Shown here in pieces: positions 32,919 to 44,771 of a DNA stretch of 64,000 nucleotides. Position 1 is the stretch's first letter. Each line of letters opens with the position of its first letter. The DNA comes from Hymenopellis radicata (lineage: Eukaryota > Basidiomycota > Agaricomycetes > Agaricales > Physalacriaceae). Made by a program: the position numbers and the translations under genes. The notes under the pieces are model-generated. The model saw only the letters and a list, made by a program, of their open reading frames with translations. It was not told the origin of the DNA and did not search any database. Where the stretch lies: the NCBI GenBank assembly GCA_015501595.1, contig JADNRX010000074.1, forward strand, positions 1-64,000, in the 5' to 3' direction.

Positions 32919-35280
32919 CACTTACACCAGAGTAAGACGGGCCTCCGGCGCGAGCACGGTCGCAGCCCCGTTCCGAGCAAAAGTCTGAAAAAGACAGTCA
33001 GGTAGGTCAAACGCCGATGACGGAAACGAGCACCCACGGCGTACTCCGGACATCTGCGGTGCAGTATTGCATAATGGCGAGACCTGCAAGCAAGATTTGT
33101 GACGCCGCGCACTCATCTAGAAGGCGCATCTCCCTGGGCGCGGACACGACGTCCTCTCCCCTCTCCTCAGGCGCATCTCCCCACCCGACGAAGACATGCT
33201 CTTTCCCCACCCGTCTCCTCCGCTCCGAAGAGCCTCTCCCTAGCGCCACGACACCTCGAAGGACTTCCTCAGCACACAGGGAGCTCCTCCTCGGGAGCAT
33301 CTCCCTAGGCGCCCACACGAGACGTCTTCCTCCCCCATTTCCACCTCTTCGGGAGCATCTCCCTCACCGCTCACGACATGCCGTCTTCCTCGTCCGTCTT
33401 CTCCCCCCGGGTGACGGGAGTAGGGAGAACACTCTCCTTCCCTGGGTGCATCTTCGGGGGTGGTGCTCCCTGACGTGGGGTGTTCAGTATGCTGGTCGTC
33501 GGCGGCAAGGGTGGGACTCACGTGATGACGGGCTAAACTCAAAGCGCCGTTCAAGACGAGGGCCATACATTTAAGATCCAGAAATTCAACGCTGGGGTCG
33601 CTGTACCCTAGCGCACGTAGGGCGACTGCATTCATGTAACCCAAGTTGAGGCCTGTGAAAGAAATTATGAGAGCAAGTTGAGACTTTGAGCACTCGGACT
33701 TACAATAGTATGGATATCGCCGTTCGTCGTAGCCGACAATCCAGTCGACGTGGGAGATTGGTCTTTCCCGGCGCAAAGACATGGGCGTCGTCCATGAGAC
33801 TCGCTTTAAGAAGTGATTAGTATACACAAGATCATCAAAGCGAGCAGCGCACCGTGGCAAAGTTAGGCCAAATCCAAGCAAGTCTATGCTTGCAGTATTA
33901 AGTCAAGGCTCAAGCAAACAACAGCTGGACTTACTGGTCGAGCAGTTGCCATCATACGGCGCCGTCTACAATAATAGTCCTCAGCCGGCACGTAGCCAAA
34001 CTGAGGTTAACCGGCACGAAGCCAAGTGTGTGTACTGCCCAAGGTCAACGGGACGCGCGCGGACGTCTGGGGCCAAGTCAGCGGCTACTCGGATTGAAGG
34101 GAGAATATGACTGATTTACCGTTGTCCGTTGTAAGGAAAACATTAAAGCCGCGCATGATCCTGGCTGGGATGTGAGTTCGGGAAAAGGAAATGCATCATA
34201 GAGACCTACCCACGATGTAGGTTCATTCGTTGAGAGCGGAGATGTGGTCCTTCGGAGGACCACCGAGGGATCTTCAAGTTGAGCCAGGTGCATTCCTGAT
34301 CGATATCGTCGTTGATGAAACTACGACGCCTGAACGGTTGGTTAGGCCAAAATCCAAGCAAGTCTATACAGGAACGATTCATTCAAGGCCCAAGTCAACA
34401 ACGCGTCAACTTACCAGAGTTGAGTTTCATCCGGGTTCTCGTCGATGTCTGCAACGAGTGATTAGTCGACACTGCTTCTATGGTCGACTTGAACAACGCA
34501 CCCGGTATGGAACATGATGACTTGAAGGACGTATGAGTGTACAGTCGGCGCGAAGCCAAACTGTCGTTCACCGGCACGAAGCCAAGTGAATGGTTCTCAA
34601 CGACTGGTCAAGAGATCAGTCGTAATTCTGGTATATGCGAAGGCAGACTTACTGTGCAGAACAAGACCAGCAAATCGAACCTTCGAGACATCCACAGGTC
34701 TGCATAGTAGTCGAGGCTACAGGGAAAACAAGCAGTCTGCCAACAAACACGGCGTCGGGACAACATGGCAGGCCTTTGGACTATATCTCGCGCAGGTGTC
34801 TCCTCCATCTCCGTAGTGTCAATTCCATTCTGTGGTCAAGGCAGGGCGTCGGCGCCCAATAACAGAGCACTACGGACAGGGATTCATTGAGGAGGGCCGG
34901 GTAAAGGATAAAGCTGGGGGTACCAAGAATTCAAAGCCGCCGTGGCATTCGCGAGGGCGGGTCGGTACGACCGGGTCAAGGATGGTCGTCAACGGCGTCG
35001 TGTGAGGAGAGGGCGAAAGGAGATGCCCGACGTGGGAGTGGTCCAAAGGCGACGGCTTGAAGAACGAGTTGAAATGATGAGAAACGAGACACGTTGAAAG
35101 ACGACCTCGACGTACCAAGAAACTAGTTCATCTGCTAGAACGACAGCGCCGTTAAACCCGTCTCATTCGTCGTCGGTTCTGAAGGCGCCAGAGGGACAAG
35201 AAAGTCTGCCAGGAAAGTTGTTCAGCGAGCCCGTCTACAAAAGCAGAATGTAGAGGACTTACCAGAGCGTTGTTTGCCAT
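32919..35280 (-). CDS. Gene A, copy 2: unresolved multi-exon hypothetical gene
   Basis: This is nearly identical to the unit 1 copy, with the same candidate exons (for example LGYMNAVALRALGYSDPSVE and FINDDIDQECTWLNLKIPRW). One C fewer in the run near 33405 joins two minus-strand open segments that are separate in unit 1. That difference is in presumed intron/minisatellite sequence, so it need not affect the product. Confidence 0.3.
33118..33440. repeat. GC-rich degenerate minisatellite (unit 2)
   Basis: Duplicate of the 21580-21900 block, with the same GGGAGCATCTCCC-type repeats. Confidence 0.55.
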
Positions 35281-38200
35281 GAGAAACGGCGTCGAAGAGG
35301 CGGGAATCTGAGGACGAAAGCAAATAAACAAGGAGTGATGATGGTGGTAGGAAGGAAGCCTACCCGTGACGATCAACAAAATAAGCGCCGGTCACGCTTT
35401 GACGCGTCGGGCAGACGATGGGGAGAAAGTCGGCAACGACGACGAGAGTATATCGACAATGAATGAGACGAGTGTAGACCACGAAATGGAGCGAGAATGC
35501 AAACTGTGAGAGAAGGAAAGATGAGGAAGGAAAGGAAGTGGGTGTTGATGACTTTGGTGAAATCCGGGCTCCTTTTATTGCGTTTCCAGTAGTATAGGAG
35601 CCAATCAAAACGTAAATGGACTCCAGTAATCGGGCGCCGTGATCCTGGAACATTGGTTGAGGCAATAACTTCGGAACCTGTTGGCTGATTATTCGGACGC
35701 CACGGGAACCCGTTTTTAGCGTCCTACGCGATTTAAGCTCCCTGAGCGCGTAACAGCGGCGAAAATATCTCACCTTGAAGCATGAACTTTGATCTACAAA
35801 AGTCCTCGTGCCCCACTTGGATTGAGAGAACAAAAACTAGCGAGACTTGTCTCTCATCGTGAATCCACTGTACCAAGTATCCCGTAGTATTCATTCAAAT
35901 CTTCCAGCCTCCAAACGAGTGGAGCGGTTTCAAGGAGACAACCCTGACTTCTGATGGGGAGTCACAATGAGCCGTTTGAAAAACGGAGAACTCGAAAATG
36001 TACAGATCTCAATTTCGAGGCGGAGATGCGCACCGCTTCGCGTTGCGCTCTCCTCCGTTCTGGGCGCAGACACAGGTCGCCGCTTACGTTTTGATCAAAT
36101 GTCACAAGGTCAGCATGAAACTGAAGCAATTGAACAAGAGAAAGGTACGAACCTTCACTGTGCCACATTCAATTCAGGATTATTGCCGTGTAATCGTGAT
36201 TTACAGCCAATACGGCACCGGTAATACGTCTATACAGAGTATATACAGGTTCCGTAGTCGCTGGATCGGGCCAGTTTGAGCGGGAAACACGAATTCGCCA
36301 AAAGTGTCAGAGGGACGGAGGAGGAGGACCACGGCTTGCGTCACTACCCCGCATCCGAGAGGTCAAGATAAGATTGTCAGCGTTCCGAACGCGTCACAGG
36401 GTTCACCAGATCCTCGTGTCATCGATAGTCAGGGTCCTCAACGCCTCGCTGAGGCGCAGAGCGAAAAGTCGGGGTAAAAGCGCGTCCAGTCCTCCAAGCA
36501 CCGTCGGAATTCGCATTACGTAAGCTATAAAGCAGCATCCAGGTAAATTCAAGGCCCAGAGAGTCACCAGAGAGCGAGGGACAAGGGGACGCGTTGGTGT
36601 AAGCGCACCAACCATCGGACTCGTGGTGGTTCGAGTTCAAGTGCTGCCGATCACTTGGGGTGATCTGATCTGCCTGAACACCTTCCAACTAGACATTTCC
36701 CCGTCAATTCCGGGCCAGTAGGACGTCTAGAACGACGACCCAGTTGGGTACACCCGCTGGGCGAGCGGAGGAAATATCTCATGTTGAACACGGGATATCC
36801 ACCTTGGCGACACCGCGACCACCACACTAAGGGTTCATATCACCGATCCTACGGGTTTCCTGGCTCCCCTGGATGGAAGTTTTTTGAGAAGTTAGGAATC
36901 GAGGTTTCGGGAGTATTGACTTCGTCCGTAATGTTGACAAGTGGTATATCGGTTAGTCCGTCGATTTCTCCGACTTTGGCTGTATACCATGTTTATGTAG
37001 GATACTCTACTATACTGTGGGTACTATTTTGGGCATGTATAGGCTATTCTACAAGGTATTATTTTTGAGATATAGATTTGACGGTAACACTTTTGAAGGG
37101 TTTCCTTGACTTTTCGTTCATTTCGGGCAAGAAGATTTGAACAAGTTGGATTCAATTTTTGAGTAGTCTACGACCGCATGAAGCTATCTACATGAGTGAC
37201 CTATTATTCTGCGCTGTGTCTACGCGGCTACGGCGTCGCATCGTCCGAAGTTCACTTCAGTCCTTCGAATTTCGCCGCCGAGGCGAACCTAGAATTAGGC
37301 AGACAAAAACCCTATATCCACAAGAATCAGGGAGTCCAGAGGGCGACAACGTCGCCGTTGATACGATCTGTACAACGAGTCAGTTCCGAAAGTGATCGAA
37401 CAAATTCAACGGCACGTACCTCGCGTCTCCAAATTGCAGACGTGATCCTAGCTTCGAAGGCCCTAGAAACCAATAACGACATGCTCCATCAGTTCGCCGT
37501 CCTTCTAGTTGTCTTGATCCCTAGTCCTTTCGGCGTCGCATTCGAGATGTTGAAAGTGTGGCGTCAATATCGTTCGTTACGCGTTCCAGCAGTGAGAAGC
37601 GAGCAGCGCGAGCGCAGCGGCGGAAGCGCCGCTGGTCACTGCTGTTATACTAGCCCTGAGCTCATTGGTTAGCGTAGAATTTAAGGGAAATTAATCAAAC
37701 TCACCCAATCAAGTTCGCCGAGTGTTATGTCCAAATTCGAAAATAAAACCGAAAGCCGCGAGATCCAGATCGCCATCAACGGGCGCAGTTTATCCGTTAA
37801 TCCCTGGAGTGGCGGCGGAGGGATGCGTCGTATGGCTCGTGTTTAGTTCACCCTATGTCAAAGCTGTGAGTATCACGGCACAGAGAGAACAAAAAAACAA
37901 ACTGTTTCATCCTAAATCCAAAGCCTCTGCTGCCGAGGAGCGCAGACGGCGTTCGAGAATCGTCATGCTCACAAACTCGAAGTCTTGATGTTGAACCTGT
38001 CGCGAGTGAGATGAATAAGGTGGGAATGATCCTGGAGGCCGCGAAGGACTCCTGAAACATCGTCATGTTCAGGAGAGATCGAATCTGAAGCGTAAACGTA
38101 CCGAATTTGATGGGAAAGTCAACGAAATACTTCGGAAATTACGGTCAGAAATACTCGCGAAAATGAACATGAAATACTCACTTTTTCCCTAGGAAAAAAG

Positions 38201-40033
38201 CCGGGCCGGCGAGGCCACCATACGCGGACGAGATTGAAGATTCCGTGCGCACAAGGCAGAAGCCTCGAAGCGGGAGATTCAGAATTGTGGTGGCGTCGCG
38301 GGAGGCGGCGCAGCCGCCTCCTCGTTTCCTAAGCGAATCCAGTCCGAAGGCAAGACAGTAGCCAATGTAAGGTCGCAAGGTAACGTCCGAATCGAGGTGA
38401 TTCTGAGGTAATTTGATGAGAAATAGAGACGAAATTGAAATGAGAAATACGCACTTTGGTCTGAATTAAAAAGCCCGTCCGGCGAGGACAGCCGTCGCTT
38501 CCCAGAGATCAATATCTCATGTTACAGGGCCGACTCAAAGACTCTGGGTGGCGTCTTGATGCGGCGACACGAACCCGTCGCCATTGTCAACTTCCATTCT
38601 ACATGAGTTCAAATCAGATTTCAAGAACGTAGGAAACGTACTTTACTCACCGAAGTATCACGACATTTCCCAGCATTCTGAATTCAAATGTGTGAGAAAT
38701 TACTCTTGAAAAAAGTTGAGAACAACGAACTTTGGTCCGAATTGAAAAGCCTGCCCGGTGAGGGCATCCACGCAGTCAAAGTCCTCACAATTTCGTGGCG
38801 ATGTCTTCTGAACTCGTCCAACGCCTTAGAGAGTCGAGGCTGTCGTCCTGGAAGGCTCCGGCGCGTAGAAACTGCAAATCCAAGTCAGAGTTCATCGTGG
38901 TTCAAGTCGAAGGAACTTCCACTTTGGGCTGGGTCGTGATCGACGTTCTCCTCAACGTCGAACCACCATGTCGTTTTGGACGCTGAGCTCTATACCTCTC
39001 GAACGTCCTCGACACTTTCTAAAATCGACTTTCTGGGCTCATTGGACATGCCATTCCAGGGGAAACTCAACTGGGACGCGTTGACCTCGTTCGCAGCTGA
39101 AGACGATGGTTTTGAGCTTCAGTTCGAGAAAATACACTGCGACGCACCTCTGGTCTTTCTGTGAACAATCCTAAGCCTCGAATCTTCTGCTCTGGTGCTT
39201 ATGAACCAACCTTTCTTGATTCCAACAACGTTCCTGGACGATCCGAGCGCGACTACTTACAGAAAATGGTGAGCTCTGAATCTAGATTGTTTCCCTGGGC
39301 GTACCATTCCTCCCAAGCTCATTCCAGGCTTCAAAATGGCAGCGATTCTCGGGGAATTAATTGGAGAGCTGTAGCGACGTTCTGGAGGAATGGCGGCGCC
39401 GTGACGGAGACTCGGAGTAGGGAAAGACTGCTTGTGACACTACTCTAGAACCGATTCTGCGGCGCGGTAGGATTATTTTCCAGTTTCCCGATCAACAATG
39501 TCTGACGTGTTTTCCTTCTTCAGTACCCTGACGAAAATTCTTGCACCGTTCTTGTACTCTTGTGTCAATTCGAATGTGATTCCCGTTGTATTGACTGGCT
39601 CGCGGTTACATTTCCGGACCGATAGACACCAAGAATGGCCACACGACTGTAAAATCTAACGTCCAAGTCTCCGTTCCCCGAGTAAGGACAGTACGCGGAC
39701 TGTGGCGCCCGTATCAACAACCCTGCCAACTTGAACTTTGAAATATTGTCCCGACCTGGATACTTTACTTGACTCTACGGACGTCGACAGGCTGTACAAC
39801 AATGCATATATGAATTTAAAGCCGCAAAGCCGCCCATTTATTGGAAAGTTCAGAACTGTCAATTGGCCACATTTGTGACCGGCACGATCAGTCCGTAATT
39901 TCTCTTGTGCTGATGCGATGGAGTCGGTACGTGACTCGGATTACTATGGAACCCGATCAACAAGCGGACGAGGATTAGCCGACAAGGTATATAAACCTGT
40001 CGTATGTGCACCTTCTCCTTCGTTCTCCCCACC
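35281..40033. other. Long decayed stretch of unit 2
   Basis: Near-identical duplicate of 23744-28490. One-base insertions relative to unit 1 (for example GGGAGTCC near 37330, CCCTGGAG near 37802, CAGGGCC near 38525) all fall in short homopolymers. No intact gene seen. Confidence 0.4.
38182..38778. repeat. Three degenerate ~274 base repeats (unit 2)
   Basis: Duplicate of the 26640-27235 triplicated block. Confidence 0.5.
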
Positions 40034-40636
40034 ATGTCGTCCTGCTGTCAGTATGCGATATCGTCCTTCTCTCTCACACTCTTCTTGTCTTCACCCACCA
40101 TGGACCTTAACGTCGACTACCCCCAAGGTCATGCGCAAAGAGGTGAGTGCTGTTTTGAGAACGTGTTGTCCGTATCTTGTCAGGTATGTTTCTCTACCAC
40201 TGTTTCCCTTGTCTGTTCTGATGTGATGTACAGTCCAATCCCTATAGCGAGTTCGGCATCAACGTCTTCAAGCCGGCATTCGGAGCTACATTCACCAGAT
40301 GTGCCTCCAACAGCTTCATTTTCGGCTGGCACTTCTTCTCCGATCCTTCACTGCGAACATGTCCCGACTGCCTCCGATTGAGGATGCATCAGCCTGTTAT
40401 TCAAGGTTGGTTTTGACTGTCAATTGGACCTACCTCTTCACCGACAAGTACCTTTGACTTTTGCCGTTGTTCGGGACCTCTTGTCGGCAGTGCTCAATCC
40501 CCGTACGTCGTTGTCATTCTTCTCATCTGTCTTGATTGAACAGCTGTCTAATTACAGCTGCCTTCTGGAGTGTATCCCCCGACGTCGCGTATGGTTCGAT
40601 CATGAATCTCACGACTGGCTTTCACACGAGTAATGT
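40034..40636 (+). pseudogene. Gene B, copy 2 (one-base frameshift)
   Basis: Same as gene B copy 1 but with an extra C in the run before AAGGTCATGCGC near 40120, which shifts the frame just before the first donor. This may be a real mutation or a homopolymer error. Confidence 0.35.
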
Positions 40637-40904
40637 TATCTCTATGAAGCTGGCAAGTGCCATTCTAGGGTTATAAAATCTGATTTCAGGACTCGGTAAG
40701 TTTTCCTGCTCCCATTCCGAGTCCTCGTGCTAACGCTTTCCCAGTCGCTTACCCGGGTCCGCCGCATTCAAGATCTATTCCTCGGCGGATACAGCGTCGG
40801 ACGCGACGATTTCCGCGCCACCATTTCGCTACCCGGGTCCGCTAGCATCACGTCGTCGGTAGGACTGCGCCACATGGGGATTGGAGCTGCTCTGTTGCGG
40901 ATAT

Positions 40905-40941
40905 GGCCCTCAACCTTCGTGTTGAGGGGCCTCCTTTTTTT
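40905..40941 (+). terminator. Hairpin followed by T7, terminator-like (unit 2)
   Basis: Exact duplicate of the 29361-29397 hairpin. Confidence 0.25.
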
Positions 40942-41235
40942 GTAGTCGAGTTTGTTGTAGCTAGATGCCAAATTATGAACCTGCCATACCATCACGTGAC
41001 TAAAAACAGTACAACTTCTCGCGTTTTTGCTCAGGGACGCCCATAAAAGGCGTTTTAAACCTGAATACTTGCCCCGTATGGTGTATTCGCCCTGCAGAAT
41101 TTGTTTGCCGAACTTGCCGTAGTCTCGCCACCACCATCCGAGAAGGGAGTGGACAACAACGTGACATACGGGAGATACACGCGACACTAAGATACAACAC
41201 GACACTGTGAAGACACCCCAATACCCGTAATATGA

Positions 41236-41730
41236 AGAGGAGCACTCCTCTGCACCCCCTCCGGCCACCCGAAGAGACGTCGCCCACGAGCACAGCCACA
41301 CGGACACGCTCTCTCCTTCCCACCACCACCACCCGAAGAGCACGCCCAGAGACACGACACTCCCGCGAAGATGCACCCCCGAGGAGCACACGTCGCCCAC
41401 CAACACAGCCACAGGGACACGCTCTTTCCTTCCACCACCACCATGTCCACCCCGCCATGCGAAGAACGCGCCCGGGAGACGCGACACTCCCGCGAAGAGG
41501 GCGCCCGGAGACGACACTCCCTCGAAGATGCTCCCCCGAGACGTCGAGGAAGACACGCCCACCCTCAGGACACCACCAGGACATCCCCAGCACAGACGCC
41601 TCGCGACACCACCATCCCACGCCGTACCCCATCCCACGCCAGCCTCCCATCCCACGCCAGCCTCCCATCCCACGCCAGCCCAGAGCATGACCCTCGCCAA
41701 TCGCAACCCCAGCCCTCTTCTCGTCTCACG
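41236..41730. repeat. GC-rich minisatellite ending at the unit 2/unit 3 junction
   Basis: Duplicate of 29690-30184, including the 18-base CCCATCCCACGCCAGCCT repeats at about 41609-41680. It again ends some 50 bases before the breakpoint. Confidence 0.6.
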
Positions 41731-42465
41731 TCGCGCGGGGCGAATCCTGGAAGTCGACGGTGACGTTGTCCGTGCCTCTGGCCGCATATAGTCACTCTGT
41801 ACTCGCTGCCGGCCATCTACCAGTTATTGTTAATACAACAGAATCCGAGAATATGCGACATACGTTGCTGATCATCGAATCCATCGACCTGCAGCGTCGC
41901 ATTGCCTCCAGTCACTTTATTAAACAGCTGTATTAGTGAGTCGATGAAGGCATGCTGGTCGTCCACGTTCTCCGTCTGCCATCGGTACGTCCGCGAGAGC
42001 GTTATGTTGAAGCTGGTCGTCTGAAAGTGGCTGAAAATCGGGTAAAATGCGCAGAAACGGGCGACATACGCTGGCCACCGATATCCCACGCAGTTCCGGC
42101 AGTCGCCAAGTCTTGCCTACGGAGAAGGATCCATTGCTATTCAGCTTCGACTTGTGAATGAATCCGTTGCCCTTGTACCCCTCTGAGGGCCGTCAGCGAG
42201 AGATTCCCAGACCGGCGCTGGCGTTGTACGCACGAGACAATAGAATGTACCGCGGCTTGCGAGTATTGTTCTCTGCTTCCTCCCATATTTTGACATGCGA
42301 CACGTAGGTTTCCTCGAGCTCTCCAGCCGCATTTCGACGAGAAAACACGGATTCGATGATTTTGGGGCGGTGGTCCACTGCCATCGTCGGTGACCGGCGA
42401 CGTCGACGGTCGGGAGCAAGTGTAAGACTTCCCAATTTGGCAAGAAAGTTTGATCTTGTCTCCAA
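41731..42465 (-). pseudogene. Truncated SEC3 (N-terminal domain only), copy 3
   Basis: Identical in structure and sequence to the 30185-30919 fragment. It starts METRSNFLAKLGSL at 42465, keeps the PH-like domain exons and is cut at the same linker position. Confidence 0.75.
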
Positions 42466-42658
42466 ACCGTCATGTTGTTGGTCGCCTTGCGAATCTTGTC
42501 ATTTATTCTTAGCGCTCTTCTGTCCGAGAGTGCCTACGTATATTCACACGCCCTCATTATCTACTTCAGGATGGAAAAAGACCCACTATGCACGACTCGA
42601 CGCCACCGGTGTTTGCCGATCATCTTCTACAACACTTCAAAAGAGTCCCGTGTTCGCA

Positions 42659-42666
42659 TATATAAA
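42659..42666 (+). promoter_or_regulatory. TATA box of gene X, copy 3
   Basis: TATATAAA about 100 bases upstream of ATG 42766. Confidence 0.6.
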
Positions 42667-42765
42667 AGACGATATCCTTTGTCTCTTCCACACCAACCAC
42701 CACCTCGATTGCGATCTCCTATCGAGCTCTCCAAGCTCGATCTCCCGTCGCTTGCAGTCGACTCC

Positions 42766-43938
42766 ATGGATCGTCCACAGTGTTCCCGACACGTCTATGG
42801 CCGCAATACCGAAAAGCAGCTTATATATGTCGAGCTCATTAATGACATCTGCGTCCTCCATTTTCTTGATTACCCCACGGACAGTTACACGCTCGACGAC
42901 ATCAATATGCATTATCCTGCATTCCTCCGGGAGGTGGTCTCGTACGCCGAGTGGCGTTCGTACTGTGATGGCGACCGCCAATGTCGCATCTGTCGACTGC
43001 CTGACGAGCTTTGCATCAGAGACTCCGTAGAGCCTGCCACCATAGCAGTTGACTCTTTGTCTGATGCAGAGACAGCAGTCGATGCCCACATACCCCTACT
43101 TCGCCACACACCTACACCCGAACCCGAACTGTTAGTATACGACGACGCATCACCTTCCCCGCCACCTCGACCTCGATGCCTGAGTACTCCTTCCGACGAC
43201 TCTGACGACTCCATGGACGATGTATCGACGACGTCTTATTCACCATCGCCACCGCCACCTCACCGCACACAAAAGAAGAGCACGCAATTATCCAAAACAC
43301 GATCGCGAGGCACTCAAAGGAAGACGACCGCTCGAGTGCATGCAGAATACGACAGGTCCATCGTCGCTGCAAGCGAAATAAAAACCATCGAAAACAGTCC
43401 AGTCTCCGGACCCGCCAAGACTCTCCACGAGGCGATTTTCGACCATATAACGCGCAGCCCTCCTGACCGATGGATAGCCATAATAGCCTTACTCACAAAC
43501 CGGTACGTCTTGATGCCTACACTACGAATAGCAACCAGATTCACACCGTGGCCTTTCAGACAATTCAAACAAGTCTCCTGCTGGTTCATGAACCGCCGCT
43601 GCAAGCTCGAAGCAAAACTCCTCGAGGAGTCAGACCCCAAATGGCGTTCGTATTACCGCAACGTCGATTTCAACCTCCCGGATGGGTCTATGATCCCAAT
43701 GAGAGCATCTGCCCTTGAGCGGTGGAGCTCTTACCGGTGGACCGATGAGGACTTTGAGCGAGTCATCCAAGAAGAGTTCATGCCAAACCTCGATGTACTC
43801 GAGGAAGAGAACCAAGTAAAGCGCAAGACTGTTCCTTGGTATGGTCATGCCAAGCAGAGGTTTCCTCCCGGAGTGAAAACATCTGAAGGGAAGAAGCACC
43901 GTGATGGTCAGAGGAGAAAAGCGACTACTAGGCGGTAG
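42766..43938 (+). CDS. Gene X, copy 3 (unrecognised; intact)
   Basis: Same protein as copy 2 over exon 1. The intron here is 57 bases (GTACGT donor at 43504, ...CTTTCAG) instead of 61. It is a multiple of three and lacks a stop, so spliced and unspliced messages are both open. In the unspliced form the reading frame runs uninterrupted from 42472 to the stop at 43936-43938. The second exon has copy-specific changes: EEFMPNLD for EEFIPNLD, KQRFPPGVKTSEGKKHRDGQ near the end and a TTRR terminus. Function unknown. It is the only copy that appears intact and non-recombinant throughout. Confidence 0.6.
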   Translation: MDRPQCSRHVYGRNTEKQLIYVELINDICVLHFLDYPTDSYTLDDINMHYPAFLREVVSYAEWRSYCDGDRQCRICRLPDELCIRDSVEPATIAVDSLSDAETAVDAHIPLLRHTPTPEPELLVYDDASPSPPPRPRCLSTPSDDSDDSMDDVSTTSYSPSPPPPHRTQKKSTQLSKTRSRGTQRKTTARVHAEYDRSIVAASEIKTIENSPVSGPAKTLHEAIFDHITRSPPDRWIAIIALLTNRYVLMPTLRIATRFTPWPFRQFKQVSCWFMNRRCKLEAKLLEESDPKWRSYYRNVDFNLPDGSMIPMRASALERWSSYRWTDEDFERVIQEEFMPNLDVLEEENQVKRKTVPWYGHAKQRFPPGVKTSEGKKHRDGQRRKATTRR

Positions 43939-44109
43939 TGAATGTTGAATGCATGCCCAACACATGTGGTATACATAATTCTTAGCTTTAATCTAGTTCT
44001 GTACAGGAAGTCATCGAAGATCTCAGATGATTCAGCCATGTTCGAGCACCACACTTCACTTCTGCTTGTACAGGACCGTCAATTGGTAGCTAAATGAACA
44101 CGCGGATTG

Positions 44110-44660
44110 AAGCTACATACGATCAACCCCCAAACGAAAGAGATATAGGCGATGCACGCAAAAGGAAATGTAGACAAGCAGGACACATCGAAGATAATAG
44201 CCTCGGCAGAGCATGTACCTTACTTTGTGGCGGAAAGCCAGGGTAGAGCCCAGCAGGACTGCGTGATGTAGGCACCCCAGTTCTCGCCACCAGCACCATC
44301 GGTGCGCTGCATTGCCGAGAGTTGCCGAGAGTGCTCGTCCAGTTGCCATTAAGACCAAATTGGCTTGGTCAGAAACAGATGTGAATGAGAAGAAGCTCTA
44401 TACGCACGATAGCTGACATGAATAGGTCCATCCGTTCCGTGTACAGAAGCATCGTAGGTGATTCCGGCGACAGATTCGGCAGCGTCATCTGGGGCTCAGG
44501 CTGTGGGTGCAGTTCCGTTGATCTCGTTTGGTGATGGTGGTAGGAGGCAAGGCGGCATGGTCACATTCTGTGACTACATCCAGAATGTTTGGGCGATGAG
44601 CACTAGGGCGCCTGGAGGGCGCGGGAAGATTTCGATCTCACACTTGACGCGGTAGGAGGA
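44110..44660 (-). pseudogene. Decayed GMC oxidoreductase (aryl-alcohol-oxidase-like) fragment
   Basis: Minus-strand pieces read ITYDASVHGTDGPIHVSYR, resembling the H-G-x-D/E-GP-hydrophobic-V-S stretch of glucose-methanol-choline oxidoreductases, then after a gap with GTGCGT and a stop, GGENWGAYITQSC, matching the following GG-N-x-GA/VY stretch. The frame is broken by stops, and neither the FAD-binding Rossmann start nor the C-terminal active-site histidines are present. It lies just beyond the right edge of the tandem array. The match is from memory of family motifs and is tentative. Confidence 0.4.
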
Positions 44661-44771
44661 GGTATACAATGTAATGTGATCGCCTTGACCGGAGCCAATG
44701 TTTGTCGCGTTTGCACAGCCACCTCGCTACGCGCCTCACTCTGTAACCCTCATCATACTTTCTTGCCTTCA

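Larger units (their letters stand above)
30185..41730. repeat. Tandem segmental duplication, unit 2 (11.55 kb)
   Basis: It begins in a truncated SEC3 sequence at TCGCGCGGGG. The first ~1.7 kb (SEC3 fragment, promoter, 5' and central gene X) is essentially identical to unit 3. From the centre of gene X to the right end it is essentially identical to unit 1. It is therefore a mosaic of the outer units. Confidence 0.9.
41731..44015. repeat. Tandem segmental duplication, partial unit 3 (2.3 kb)
   Basis: It starts at the same SEC3 breakpoint. It is identical to unit 2 up to about 43503, then diverges through the second exon of gene X. Recognisable similarity fades at about 44015 (CACATGTGGTATACA is still shared at 43961). 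The diverged right end marks the outer border of the array. Confidence 0.85.
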
